A DNA stretch of 64,000 nucleotides, from contig JBOHUD010000064.1 in assembly GCA_050734155.1 (NCBI GenBank), positions 145,900 through 209,899 of the forward strand. The letters run 5' to 3'. The stretch is from Aeolococcus sp050734155 (GTDB lineage Bacteria > Chloroflexota > Dormibacteria > Aeolococcales > Aeolococcaceae). How positions within the stretch are numbered: the first letter of the stretch is position 1; every line of letters begins with the position of its first letter. Shown here in pieces: positions 36,847 to 44,938 of the stretch. The position numbers were made by a program, and so were the translations under genes. The notes beneath the pieces are model-generated. The model was given only the letters and a program-made list of their open reading frames with translations. It did not search any database and had not been told where the DNA came from.

Positions 36847-37727
36847 GGTCGCGGTGGTGCGGGGTGCCCCGCGGGGCGCTCGAAGGACACCACCCGCGGC
36901 CGCCCGCCGAGGTCCTCGTGGACAGCGGTGATCAGGCCGTCGCCGGCCAGCGCCGCCACCTCGTCGGCGGCCCGGATGTCGACCTCGAGCGCCGCCCACC
37001 CGGCCGGGGCAAGCAGGGTCGCCAGCGCGGGCACCAGAGCACGGTAGGCGTCGAGCCCGTCGCCACCCCCGTCGAGAGCCAGGGCGGGCTCGCGGTCGCG
37101 GACGTCGCGGGCCAGGCCCGCCAGTTCCGCCGAGGGGATGTACGGAGGGTTGGCGACCACGATGTCGAAGACGCGGCCGCGCAGCGGCTCGCCCCACGAC
37201 CCGGCCCGCAGCTCGACCCGGTCGCCGACGTGATGGCGGGCCACGTTGGCGGCGGCCACCGCCAGCGCCGCCTCGCTGACGTCGGTGGCGGTCACCCGCG
37301 CCCCGGGCAGCTCGGCCGCCAGGCTGACCGCGATGCAGCCGCTGCCCGTGGCCACGTCGGCGATGCGCAGGGGGTCGCGCTCCACGGATCGCGCCCGGCG
37401 CACCGCCAGCTCGACCAGGGTCTCCGTCTCCGGCCGGGGGATGAGGACGTCGGCGGACACCGCGAAGGGGCGTGAGTAGAACTCGCGCTCGCCTGTGATG
37501 TGCGCCACGGGCTCGCCCTCGCCACGGCGGCGCACCAGGTCGCGGACGGCGCCCAGCTGCGCCTCGTCGAGGGGTCTGTCGAACTGCAGGTAGAGGTCGA
37601 GGCGGCGCATCCGCAGAGCGGTGGCGGCGAGGAGCTCGGCATCGAGGCGGGGTGAGCTGCTCCCGTGGCTCTGGAGGTAGCCGGTGCTCAGCCGCACCAC
37701 CTCCATGAGGGTGCGCTCCGCGCTCAT
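36819..37727 (-). CDS. prmC: Release factor glutamine methyltransferase
   Basis: 302 residues. SAM motif VATGSGCIAVSLAAELPGA and the active-site NPPY (VVANPPYIPSAEL) of Gln methylases. It methylates the GGQ glutamine of RF1/RF2. It follows prfA by 33 nt, the classical pairing of enzyme and substrate. Confidence 0.95.
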   Translation of the reverse strand: MSAERTLMEVVRLSTGYLQSHGSSSPRLDAELLAATALRMRRLDLYLQFDRPLDEAQLGAVRDLVRRRGEGEPVAHITGEREFYSRPFAVSADVLIPRPETETLVELAVRRARSVERDPLRIADVATGSGCIAVSLAAELPGARVTATDVSEAALAVAAANVARHHVGDRVELRAGSWGEPLRGRVFDIVVANPPYIPSAELAGLARDVRDREPALALDGGGDGLDAYRALVPALATLLAPAGWAALEVDIRAADEVAALAGDGLITAVHEDLGGRPRVVSFERPAGHPAPPRPCPAPPATR

Positions 37728-37760
37728 CGCAGTCCCGGGGCGTGGCGGCGAGCCGGGCGA

Positions 37761-38846
37761 TCACTCATCGCCGTCATCGTCGAGGAGCCGGCGCGCCTGG
37801 TCCTCCTGGGCCAGCGGTTCGATGAGCAGCTCGAGCTCGCCGTCCAGGACCTTGGGCAGCTGGAAGATGTCGAGGTGGATGCGGTGGTCGGTGATGCGCG
37901 CCTGCCCGTAGTTGTAGGTGCGGATCTTCTCGCTGCGATCGCCGCTGCCCACCGCCGACCGGCGGGTCGCCCTGAGCTCCGCGTCGCGATCGGCCTGGGC
38001 CAGGTCGTAGAGCCGGGCGCGGAGCACGCGCATCGCCTTGGCACGGTTCTTGATCTGCGACTTCTCATCCTGGCAGGTGACCACGAGCCCGGTGGGCAGG
38101 TGGGTGATGCGCACCGCCGAGTCGGTGGTGTTGACGCTCTGCCCGCCCGGACAGGTGCTGCGGTAGACGTCGACCTTGATCTCGTTCTCGGCGATGTTGA
38201 CCTCCACCTCGTCGGCCTCGGGGAGCACCACCACCGACGCCGCCGAGGTGTGGATGCGTCCCTGTGACTCGGTCTGCGGGACGCGCTGGACGCGGTGCAC
38301 GCCCGACTCGAACTTCAGCTTCGAGAAGGCGCCTCGGCCGTGCACCTCGAAGATCACCTCCCTGAAGCCGTGGGTGCCCGACTCGCTGGCCAGGAGCAGC
38401 TCCAGCCGCCAGCGCTGCCGCTCCGCGTAGCGGCTGTACATGCGGAAGAGGTCGGCCGCGAAGATGGCGGCCTCGTCGCCCCCGCTGCCGGCCCGGATCT
38501 CCACCACCACGTCGCGCTCGTCGTTGGGGTCGGTGGGGACGAGCAGCGCACGGAGGCGGCGCTGCGCCGCTGCTTCGAGGGCGCGCTGGGCGGCCTCCTC
38601 CTCGGCGGCCATGGCCACGATGCCGGGGTCGGTCTCGCTGCGCTGCAACTCCGCGGCCTCGGCGGCCGCCTGGCGGGCGCTCCGCCAGGCGCGCCCCGTC
38701 TCCACCACCTCGCGCAGCCTGGCCTGCTCCCGGGAGAGGCGCTGCACCCGATCCAGGTCGCTGAACGCGTCCGGTTGAGCGAGCTGGGCGGCGATCTCGT
38801 CAAATCGTTCCTCGAGCGCGCGCAAACGATCGTCGAGGGCGGCCAT
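37761..38846 (-). CDS. prfA: Peptide chain release factor 1
   Basis: 361 residues from ATG 38846. GGQ motif in CPGGQSVNTTDSAVRITH, the RAGSGGDEAAIFAADL domain start and DEKSQIKNRAKAMRVLRARL. It terminates translation at UAA and UAG. The much longer open frame (to 39542) lies antiparallel to nothing but within the DUF1385 gene in another frame and is rejected. Confidence 0.96.
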   Translation of the reverse strand: MAALDDRLRALEERFDEIAAQLAQPDAFSDLDRVQRLSREQARLREVVETGRAWRSARQAAAEAAELQRSETDPGIVAMAAEEEAAQRALEAAAQRRLRALLVPTDPNDERDVVVEIRAGSGGDEAAIFAADLFRMYSRYAERQRWRLELLLASESGTHGFREVIFEVHGRGAFSKLKFESGVHRVQRVPQTESQGRIHTSAASVVVLPEADEVEVNIAENEIKVDVYRSTCPGGQSVNTTDSAVRITHLPTGLVVTCQDEKSQIKNRAKAMRVLRARLYDLAQADRDAELRATRRSAVGSGDRSEKIRTYNYGQARITDHRIHLDIFQLPKVLDGELELLIEPLAQEDQARRLLDDDGDE

Positions 38847-38857
38847 GGAGCGGAAGG

Positions 38858-39838
38858 TTAGCCGCGCAGGGTGGCGCTGGCGTCGTGCAGCTCGCCGACC
38901 GCATCGTCGCCGCTGCGGGCCGCCGCCAGCGCGCTGATGGCCACCTCGATCTGGCGGTCGTCGGGCTCGCGGGTGGAGAGGCGCTGGGTGGCCAGCACCG
39001 GGACCAGCGCGATCCGCCCCGCGGTGGTGTGGCGAACCCTGGCGAGGCCGCGGATCGCCTCGTAGGAGATGGCCGCCACCAGCGGAACCAGGGCCACCTG
39101 CAGGGCGACGCGCACCGGGATCGGCAGCACGCCCAGGGGTGCGAAGACGATGACGCTGACCAGTGCCACCACCACCAGGAAACCGGTGCCGCAGCGCGGG
39201 TGGAGGCGGCTGCTGAGGCGGACGTGGCCGACGTCCACGGCCGCGCCGGATTCCAGGCAGTTGATCGCCTTGTGCTCGGCGCCGTGGTACTCGAAGAGGC
39301 GGCGCACACTGCGCACCCGCCCGATCAATGCCAGGTAGCCGAGCAGGATGAGGGCGCGCAGACCGCCCTCGAGGAGCACCCCCACCACGCTGCGCTGCGA
39401 GCCGCGATGCAGGACCGAGGCGAGCAGCAGGGGCAGCCCGATGAAGAGGCCGAGCGCGACCACGATCGATATCCCGACGGTGACGCGCAGGGTGTTGGCG
39501 GTGAGCTCCGCCTCCTCGCCCAGCTGCACGTTCGCCGACCATTGCAGGGCGCGCATCCCCAGGGCCAGCATCTCGTAGAGGCCGGCCACGCCGCGCAGGA
39601 ACGGCCGCGCCCAGATGGGGTTGGTGTAGACGCGCGAGGTGAGCAGCTCGGACCTGACGGTGATGCTCCCGTCCGGCCGGCGCGCGGCCACGGCGTAGTG
39701 GTGGCGGCCGCGCATCAGCACCCCCTCGATCACCGCCTGGCCGCCGTAGAAGAACATCTGCGGCGGGGCGGTGGCGGCGCTGAGCGCCGCGGTGAGCAGG
39801 ATGTCGCGCACCCCGGGGCGCGGCCGCGGCGCGCTCAC
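38858..39838 (-). CDS. DUF1385 (YqhQ-like) integral membrane protein
   Basis: 326 residues from GTG 39838. Signature FYGGQAVIEGVLMRG near 40, three to four membrane helices, and the conserved EYHGAEHKAIN and HPRCGTGFL motifs, whose His/Glu/Cys pattern resembles a metal site. The biochemical role is unknown. In many Firmicutes and relatives it sits between rpmE and prfA, as here, which suggests a link to translation or to envelope-ribosome coupling. The C-terminal 60 residues are polar and likely cytoplasmic. The first 30 residues are low-complexity, so the start is uncertain. Confidence 0.88.
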   Translation of the reverse strand: MSAPRPRPGVRDILLTAALSAATAPPQMFFYGGQAVIEGVLMRGRHHYAVAARRPDGSITVRSELLTSRVYTNPIWARPFLRGVAGLYEMLALGMRALQWSANVQLGEEAELTANTLRVTVGISIVVALGLFIGLPLLLASVLHRGSQRSVVGVLLEGGLRALILLGYLALIGRVRSVRRLFEYHGAEHKAINCLESGAAVDVGHVRLSSRLHPRCGTGFLVVVALVSVIVFAPLGVLPIPVRVALQVALVPLVAAISYEAIRGLARVRHTTAGRIALVPVLATQRLSTREPDDRQIEVAISALAAARSGDDAVGELHDASATLRG

Positions 39839-39890
39839 GCCGGGCGGGCGCCCGTGCCCGGCTCGGCGGGGTGGCCCAGCTCCGCGCCGC

Positions 39891-40121
39891 TCAGCTGGCG
39901 TCGGCGGGCTGCTTGCCGGTCTTGGCGGCGGCACGGCGTCGGAAGCGCTCCACCTGGCCCCCGGTGTCGATGATGCGCTGGGTGCCGGTGAAGAAGGGAT
40001 GGCAGACGGAGCACACCTCTGTCTTCAGCTCGGCCAGCGTCGACCCGGTGGTGAAGGTGTTGCCGCAGAGGCAGGTCACGACGGCGTCGGTGTGGTACTG
40101 GGGATGGATCTCGGTCTTCAT
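39891..40121 (-). CDS. rpmE: 50S ribosomal protein L31 (zinc-binding type)
   Basis: 76 residues. Cys pairs at CLC (positions 17 and 19) and CSVC (37 and 40) mark the C+ zinc-binding form, so a zinc-free paralogue would be expected to be induced under zinc starvation if the genome has one. HPFFTGTQRIIDTGGQVERF is the family core. The ATG at 40121 has only a weak Shine-Dalgarno. TATGCT at 40157-40162 on the minus strand is a likely -10. Confidence 0.97.
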   Translation of the reverse strand: MKTEIHPQYHTDAVVTCLCGNTFTTGSTLAELKTEVCSVCHPFFTGTQRIIDTGGQVERFRRRAAAKTGKQPADAS

Positions 40122-40156
40122 GGCACTCGGAAACAGACGGGTGGGGAACGGAGTTC

Positions 40157-40162
40157 AGCATA
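40157..40162 (-). promoter_or_regulatory. Likely -10 element upstream of rpmE
   Basis: TATGCT on the minus strand, 35 nt before the rpmE ATG. It would start the long rpmE-to-atpC run. Confidence 0.4.
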
Positions 40163-40191
40163 GCATGCGCCCGAAAACGGGCTGATCGCGG

Positions 40192-41430
40192 TCACCCCAC
40201 CGTCACCGGCCGGGTGAAGTTGCCGTGCTCCACACCGGGCAGCAGCCGGCCCAGGCGACGGTGCGCGGCGCGCAGGCCGATGCCGCGGCCGAGGGGAGGC
40301 AGGACATCGATCAGCCAGTCGTGATCGACGTTGAGCGAGCGCCACTGCACCTGGTCGACGTGCATCGCCAGGCAGGCGCGCACGGTGGCGTCGATCTCCA
40401 CGGCGACGTCGGTGATCCCCGGGAAGGTGAGCAGGTTGAGGCAGACCTGGCCACCGCGGTCGTGCACCAGGCGACCGCAGCGGAGCACATCGTCGAGGTC
40501 GTACCCCAGCGGTCGGTAGTAGGCGCGGAAGACGGCGTCGTTGAAGGAGATGGCGCTGATGCGCACGCTGTTGAGGCCGGCCTCGACGAGGCCCTCGAGG
40601 ACGTGCGGCTTGCTCCCATTGGTGTTGATGTGGATGGTCGCGGTGGGGTGCAGGGCGCGGATCCTCCGGGTCGCCTCCACCAGGGCGTCGTCGCGAGTGA
40701 GGGCCTCGCCCTCGCAGCCCTGCCCGAAGGAGACGATGGCGGCCTCGTCGCCGCCCAGGTGCCAGTCGGCCAGGGCCACCAGCTCGTCGGCGGTGGGCGC
40801 GAAGCGCATCCGCTCCTGGGGGGCCGGGGCCTCGCCGTCGCTCTGCAGGGAGATGCAGCCCAGGCAGTCGGCATTGCACGCCGGGGAGGCGGGCAGCGCC
40901 CCCTCGTAGCGGCGGTGGAATGTGTTCTGGGCCGTGTAGCAGCGATTCTCCAGGGCACAGCGGGCGAGGTGGTCGACCAGGCGGTTGCCGGGAAGCGCCG
41001 CTTGCGCCGTCGCCACCGCGGCGGGGAGGTCGGCCCGGCCGTAGCGGGCCGGCTGCCACCAGTCGAAGCTGTCGGTGCGCAGGGCCGCGCACATGAGCTC
41101 CCCGTCGTGCTCGGCCACGGCGGTGTATCCGTAGAGGGGCAGGCGTCGCGCCCCAGGGAGGCGGCTGGTCGCCGGGAGCAGGGTGCGCAGGTGACCCACG
41201 GGGAGGACGGCGGCCACCGCCAGCCACTCCCCCACCACCTCGACGGCGCCGCCGTCGCTGTCCACCGCCAGCGGACGGCGGCCCGGCAGGTGGGTGAGCG
41301 TGGCCTCCTCCGGGAGCGGCACCAGCTCGGCGGCGGTCAGCTCCACCAGCTCGCGACCGCTCCGCCCGGCCGCGCGATAGCCCTCGAGAACCTCGATGGA
41401 GCCGTCGGGACCTCCGGCGATGACCTGCAT
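40192..41430 (-). CDS. Uncharacterised radical SAM protein
   Basis: 412 residues from ATG 41430. The cluster-binding motif CNADCLGC (CX3CX2C) is near residue 199, unusually far from the N-terminus; GQGCEGEAL and HINTNGSK are further barrel motifs. Residues 1-190 form a separate domain of unknown function that ends with ENRCYTAQNTFHRRYEG. The enzyme should cleave SAM to a 5'-deoxyadenosyl radical; its substrate is unknown. It sits directly upstream of rpmE-DUF1385-prfA-prmC. CATAAT (41437-41442) is exactly 6 nt before the ATG with no Shine-Dalgarno, so a leaderless mRNA is likely. Confidence 0.85.
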   Translation of the reverse strand: MQVIAGGPDGSIEVLEGYRAAGRSGRELVELTAAELVPLPEEATLTHLPGRRPLAVDSDGGAVEVVGEWLAVAAVLPVGHLRTLLPATSRLPGARRLPLYGYTAVAEHDGELMCAALRTDSFDWWQPARYGRADLPAAVATAQAALPGNRLVDHLARCALENRCYTAQNTFHRRYEGALPASPACNADCLGCISLQSDGEAPAPQERMRFAPTADELVALADWHLGGDEAAIVSFGQGCEGEALTRDDALVEATRRIRALHPTATIHINTNGSKPHVLEGLVEAGLNSVRISAISFNDAVFRAYYRPLGYDLDDVLRCGRLVHDRGGQVCLNLLTFPGITDVAVEIDATVRACLAMHVDQVQWRSLNVDHDWLIDVLPPLGRGIGLRAAHRRLGRLLPGVEHGNFTRPVTVG

Positions 41431-41436
41431 CCCGGG

Positions 41437-41442
41437 ATTATG
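41437..41442 (-). promoter_or_regulatory. Likely -10 element of the radical SAM gene
   Basis: CATAAT, a one-mismatch TATAAT, 6 nt before ATG 41430. Confidence 0.5.
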
Positions 41443-41488
41443 GAGTGGCTTCGATCTGGGACCGACCGCCGGACGCTCCAGGCCGAGC

Positions 41489-42850
41489 TCAGGGGCCAGA
41501 GGGTTGCTCCGCACTGCGCCTGGCGGCGGCGTTGGCGAGGTTGCCCGCCACCACGACGATGGTGTGGTCGAGGTCGAAGGATGCTCCGCCACCGCCGGCC
41601 CTGGGGGTGGCCGGTGCAACCGCTGCGCCGGCGACCCGGGCGGTGTCGCCCAGCCAGCCCATGCCCCGCGCCGCGACCTGCGCGACGCCGGTCGCCCGCA
41701 CCGCGATGGGACGGCCGTCGCCGGTCTCGAAGCGGACCTCACCACGGCGGCGCGCCGCCCTGTCGGGGCCGGCGACGATCCGGAAGGCGCCCTCGTGGTG
41801 GCGATGGTGGTGGAAGCGGCAGAGGGAGAGGAGATTGTCGAGGTCGGTGCGACCCTGGTCGGGCCAGGCGACGAGGTGGTGCCCCTCGGTGTCGGCCGCG
41901 GGGACCCCGCAGCCCGGGTAGCGGCAGCCCCGGTCGCGGAGCTGGAGGAGGCGGCGCTGCCGCCCCGACACCACCCGCCGGGCCCGGCCCACATCCAGGG
42001 GAACGCCACCGCGCTCGAGCACCGCCAACACGCTGGCGTCGCAGCCGATCCGCCGGGCCGCGGCCACCGCGATCGCCGGCCCATCCTCGAGGTGACAGCG
42101 GCCCCCGGTGTCGGCACCGGTGAGGGTGTCGAGGTCGACGTGGACCACCAGCTCGGCGGGCGCGCTCCCCGGCGGCGCCGCCGCGCTGGCGGCGAGCCAG
42201 CCCCGGCAGATGCGCACCAGCGCGTCGGCGCGGCGCGCTCCCTGGGGGTGGTCGGCCTCGCCCTCGGCACAGGGGTCCTCGCCGGCCAGCTCGGCGACCG
42301 CCGCCGCCGGGCGGAGAACCGCGGACTCGATGGCGTTGAGCACCAGCCGGCCCTCCTCCGGGGGCAGGGTGGCGGAGAGGGCGAGCAGGCCGTCCTGGTC
42401 GAGCCACCAGCAGACCAGGCGGCGCCGGGCCCGCTGCAGAGCGGCCCGCTCGGGGTCGTCGACCGCGATGGAGCGGCGGTACTCACGGCAGATCCGCGCC
42501 AGCTGCGCTCCCGAGGCCTCGCGGGCCAGCTGCAGCCAGATCGCCTCATCGTCGGCGGTGGCCACCAGGGTGAGCAGGCGCACCTTGTCGAAGGACAGCG
42601 AGCCTGCCGCGAAGGCCTCGTGGAGGAGCGGCAGTCGGCGCAGCGCCCGGCCGGCGCGGAGGATCTCGCGCGCGTTCCACAGATCGATGCCGGTGTTGAT
42701 GGTCAGCCAGTGGGCGCCGCTCCGCATGCCCATGCCCGACCAGCGCTCCGCCTCATCGAACTGCGCTGCCAGGTCGACGAAGCGCGCGGTGGCGGCGTGG
42801 AGATGCCCTGCCAGGGCAACGATCTGGTCCTCCGGCTGCGCCTTCACCAC
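41489..42850 (-). CDS. DUF222 / HNH endonuclease-domain protein (13E12-repeat type)
   Basis: 453 residues from GTG 42850. The N-terminal DUF222 region (about 10-330) is Ala/Arg/Leu-rich; the C-terminal HNH domain has CRYPGCG, HHLVAWPDQGRTDLDNLLSLC and FHHHRHHEG, a treble-clef nuclease core. Such proteins are multicopy in many actinobacteria (13E12 repeats) and may be mobile, but no repeats or flanking duplications are seen here. TACAAT (42858-42863) lies 7 nt before the GTG, so the ATG at 42871 is upstream of the promoter element and not the start. A 10-bp palindrome follows. Confidence 0.88.
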   Translation of the reverse strand: MVKAQPEDQIVALAGHLHAATARFVDLAAQFDEAERWSGMGMRSGAHWLTINTGIDLWNAREILRAGRALRRLPLLHEAFAAGSLSFDKVRLLTLVATADDEAIWLQLAREASGAQLARICREYRRSIAVDDPERAALQRARRRLVCWWLDQDGLLALSATLPPEEGRLVLNAIESAVLRPAAAVAELAGEDPCAEGEADHPQGARRADALVRICRGWLAASAAAPPGSAPAELVVHVDLDTLTGADTGGRCHLEDGPAIAVAAARRIGCDASVLAVLERGGVPLDVGRARRVVSGRQRRLLQLRDRGCRYPGCGVPAADTEGHHLVAWPDQGRTDLDNLLSLCRFHHHRHHEGAFRIVAGPDRAARRRGEVRFETGDGRPIAVRATGVAQVAARGMGWLGDTARVAGAAVAPATPRAGGGGASFDLDHTIVVVAGNLANAAARRSAEQPSGP

Positions 42851-42857
42851 GCCTCTG

Positions 42858-42863
42858 ATTGTA
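42858..42863 (-). promoter_or_regulatory. Likely -10 element of the DUF222-HNH gene
   Basis: TACAAT, 7 nt before GTG 42850 on the minus strand. It decides the start in favour of GTG 42850 over ATG 42871. Confidence 0.6.
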
Positions 42864-42866
42864 CCA

Positions 42867-42876
42867 AACATATGTT
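42867..42876. promoter_or_regulatory. 10-bp palindrome in the HNH promoter
   Basis: AACATATGTT is a perfect palindrome located between the -10 and the expected -35 of the DUF222-HNH gene, a possible repressor site. Confidence 0.35.
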
Positions 42877-42966
42877 CGTGCGGCCATCGGTTTGGCGGAC
42901 AGTGCGCGCCCAATGAGGCGGGCGTGGACTGGGGATGGCGGGGTCGGTGGGGCCGCTCGTCCACCC

Positions 42967-43155
42967 TCACGGCAGCACCGCCATCCAGCAGACGACGCCG
43001 ACGTCGTCCTCGGTGATCGGGTCGACGAGCGGCGGCGCCTCCACCGGGCGAAGGCCAAAGCCGGCCACGACGCCGACGATCCGGGTCGCCGCATCATCTG
43101 GCGTCGTCCGGCCCGCAGCGACGTCGGATGCGATCTCCGACAGGGCGCGCCGCAC
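42967..43155 (-). CDS. Small hypothetical protein, 5' end uncertain
   Basis: 62 residues from GTG 43155. The sequence SEIASDVAAGRTTPDDAATRIVGVV ... PLVDPITEDDVGVV looks like real protein. The frame stays open upstream to 43335 and reads plausibly from about PLPYERSSTVRRALSEI, so the true start may lie further up. A leaderless GTG at 43223, 7 nt after a TATACT -10, is in a different frame, so a frameshift between about 43170 and 43210 is possible. No family recognised. The 384-nt stretch 42967-43350 otherwise holds the inverted-repeat promoter at 43220-43253. Confidence 0.35.
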   Translation of the reverse strand: MRRALSEIASDVAAGRTTPDDAATRIVGVVAGFGLRPVEAPPLVDPITEDDVGVVCWMAVLP

Positions 43156-43219
43156 CGTGCTGCTGCGCTCGTATGGAAGGGGTGGAGCGGGGCGCGAAGT
43201 GCCGGGCGCCTCATGGTGG

Positions 43220-43253
43220 TCACACAGACGAGTATATCCACTGTTCTGTGTGA
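43220..43253 (-). promoter_or_regulatory. Perfect 9-bp inverted repeat flanking a -10 element (putative operator)
   Basis: Arms TCACACAGA (43220-43228) and TCTGTGTGA (43245-43253) are exact reverse complements with a 16-nt spacer. The spacer contains minus-strand TATACT (43231-43236), centred in the dyad. A dimeric regulator (TetR/GntR-like) bound here would cover the promoter of the small gene downstream. Confidence 0.65.
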
Positions 43254-43350
43254 TCGCACTGACCCAACCTGGGGCGCTGAGCACGGACACCCCACCGGGC
43301 GACCAATCGGCCCGGCCCACGCCCCACGGCGCCACGCTGTCCCGCAGGTG

Positions 43351-44328
43351 TCAGGCGGCGCGCAGCTCCGCCGGGATCGCGGTGACGGTGCGCAGCTCAC
43401 CGTCTCGAACCACGCGCAGCACCGCGAAGCGATCGAACACCTCGGCCATCATCAGCCGCTGCACATCGCCCGCCGTCTGGACGGGGTGGGAGTCGAGCTC
43501 GACGATGACGTCGCCCGGCCTGAGCCCGGCGCCGTCGGCCGCGCTGCCGGGCACCACCTCGACGACCCGCAGCCCGCGGCCGCGCCCCAGCTCGGCGCTG
43601 AGCCGGGCCGAGAGCGGCTGGGAACGGCCCGCCACCCCGAGGAAGCCGCGCCGCACCCTGCCGTGCTGCATCAGGGCGGCGATGATCGCCAGCGTGGTGG
43701 CGTTGATGGGCACGGCCAGCCCCAGCCCGTAGCCGGCCAGGGCGGTGTTGATGCCCACCACCCGGGCGCTCCCATCCGCCAGCGCCCCGCCGGAGTTGCC
43801 GGGATTGAGCGCGGCGTCGGTCTGGATCACGTTTTCGACCACCCGCATGTGGCCCCCGGAATGGGTGGGCAGCGACCGGCCCAGCGCGCTGATCACCCCC
43901 GCGGTCACCGACCCCGCCAGGCCGTGGGGGTTGCCGATGGCGACGACCAGCTCGCCGACCCGCAGCAGGTCGGCGTCGCCGAGCGCGGCCGGGGCCAGGT
44001 CGCCGGCGCCGGCCCGGACCACGGCGATGTCGGAGAGGACATCCTCGCCGACCACGTCGAAGGGCAGCTGGCGCCCGTCGGAGGCGTGCGCCGACCCGCC
44101 CACCCCGCCGTGGACCACGTGCGCGGAGGTGACCAGGTAGCCGTCCCCGGTCAGCACCCAGGCGGAGCCGCTCCCCGCCGGTCCGCGGCCACCCCGGGTG
44201 CGCTGTTCCACGACCAGGCTGAGCACCGACGGCGCCAGCTTCGCGGCCACGCCGCTGACCACCCGCGAGTAGGCGTCCAGGGGGGCCTCGCCCTCCCCAT
44301 CCGCCGCCGGCGAACGCTCCGCAACCAT
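43351..44328 (-). CDS. HtrA/DegP-type S1C serine protease with PDZ domain, no signal peptide
   Basis: 325 residues. Intact triad: His70 (VTSAHVV), Asp100 (LSDIAVV) and Ser179 (NPGNSGGAL). A PDZ domain follows (about 225-320, LRVVEVVPGSAADGAGLRPGD). There is no signal peptide or membrane helix before the protease domain, which is unusual because HtrA proteases are normally exported or anchored; this one appears cytoplasmic or exported by another route. The gene upstream (44330-44872) ends 2 nt before its ATG, so the two are one transcription unit. Confidence 0.9.
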   Translation of the reverse strand: MVAERSPAADGEGEAPLDAYSRVVSGVAAKLAPSVLSLVVEQRTRGGRGPAGSGSAWVLTGDGYLVTSAHVVHGGVGGSAHASDGRQLPFDVVGEDVLSDIAVVRAGAGDLAPAALGDADLLRVGELVVAIGNPHGLAGSVTAGVISALGRSLPTHSGGHMRVVENVIQTDAALNPGNSGGALADGSARVVGINTALAGYGLGLAVPINATTLAIIAALMQHGRVRRGFLGVAGRSQPLSARLSAELGRGRGLRVVEVVPGSAADGAGLRPGDVIVELDSHPVQTAGDVQRLMMAEVFDRFAVLRVVRDGELRTVTAIPAELRAA

Positions 44329-44329
44329 G

Positions 44330-44872
44330 TCAGCCGCCGCTCGGCCCCTGGCTGCGAACCTTCTCCACGGCGGTCAGCGCCTCGCGGAGGCTCTTGATCC
44401 ATTCGTCCTGGTGGCGGCCGACGAGGCGGACGCACCAGGCCAGCGCCTCGCTGCGGCTGCGCGCCACCCCGGCATCGATGAGGGTGTCGAGGACCCCCCG
44501 ATCACCCAGGCGGAGCCGGGTCATGACCGGCACTCCCAGGGTGGTGAAGTGCTCCTCGACCTCGCCGCAGCGCGCTCCCCAGGACACCTTGCGACCGAAG
44601 AGCCGCTCGGCCTCGGAGGCGACGCCGATGCGGCGCTCGCGGGTCTCCTCGCGGAACCTGGAGATGCGCGCGGCGCGGGCGGCGGTGCGCGCCGCCTCGT
44701 TGGCGTCGCCCGCCAGCTCGGGTTCGGGAATGGTCCCCACGATGAGGATCTCATCGCGGTCGCCGCTGATGGTCGGGGGTCCGGCGAAGAGGTCGTCGGG
44801 GATGCGCCCCGCGAACCAACCGGAGAGCTCGTCGTCGCTGTAGGTGGCCTGGGCCTCACGTTGGGTTTTCAT
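44330..44872 (-). CDS. Conserved hypothetical protein with RHH-like C-terminus
   Basis: 180 residues, charged and soluble. The middle is helical (EAARTAARAARISRFREETRER). The C-terminal part (RLRLGDRGVLDTLIDAGVARSRSEALAWCVRLV) resembles the beta-strand and two helices of ribbon-helix-helix proteins in spacing, but this is only a visual impression. Not assigned to a family. It is directly upstream of, and probably co-transcribed with, the cytoplasmic HtrA gene, so it may be its substrate or regulator. An inverted repeat TCATG-N5-CATGA (44869-44883) covers its start codon. Confidence 0.7.
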   Translation of the reverse strand: MKTQREAQATYSDDELSGWFAGRIPDDLFAGPPTISGDRDEILIVGTIPEPELAGDANEAARTAARAARISRFREETRERRIGVASEAERLFGRKVSWGARCGEVEEHFTTLGVPVMTRLRLGDRGVLDTLIDAGVARSRSEALAWCVRLVGRHQDEWIKSLREALTAVEKVRSQGPSGG

Positions 44873-44938
44873 GAATTACATGATTACACAGAACGCCGGG
44901 CCATGCAACACCGGGCCTGCTGGAGCCGAGCGGGTCCG

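Noticed and set aside
40170..40181. CCCG-AAAA-CGGG hairpin between the radical SAM gene and rpmE as terminator
   Set aside because: Stem of only 4 bp and no T-run after it on either strand.
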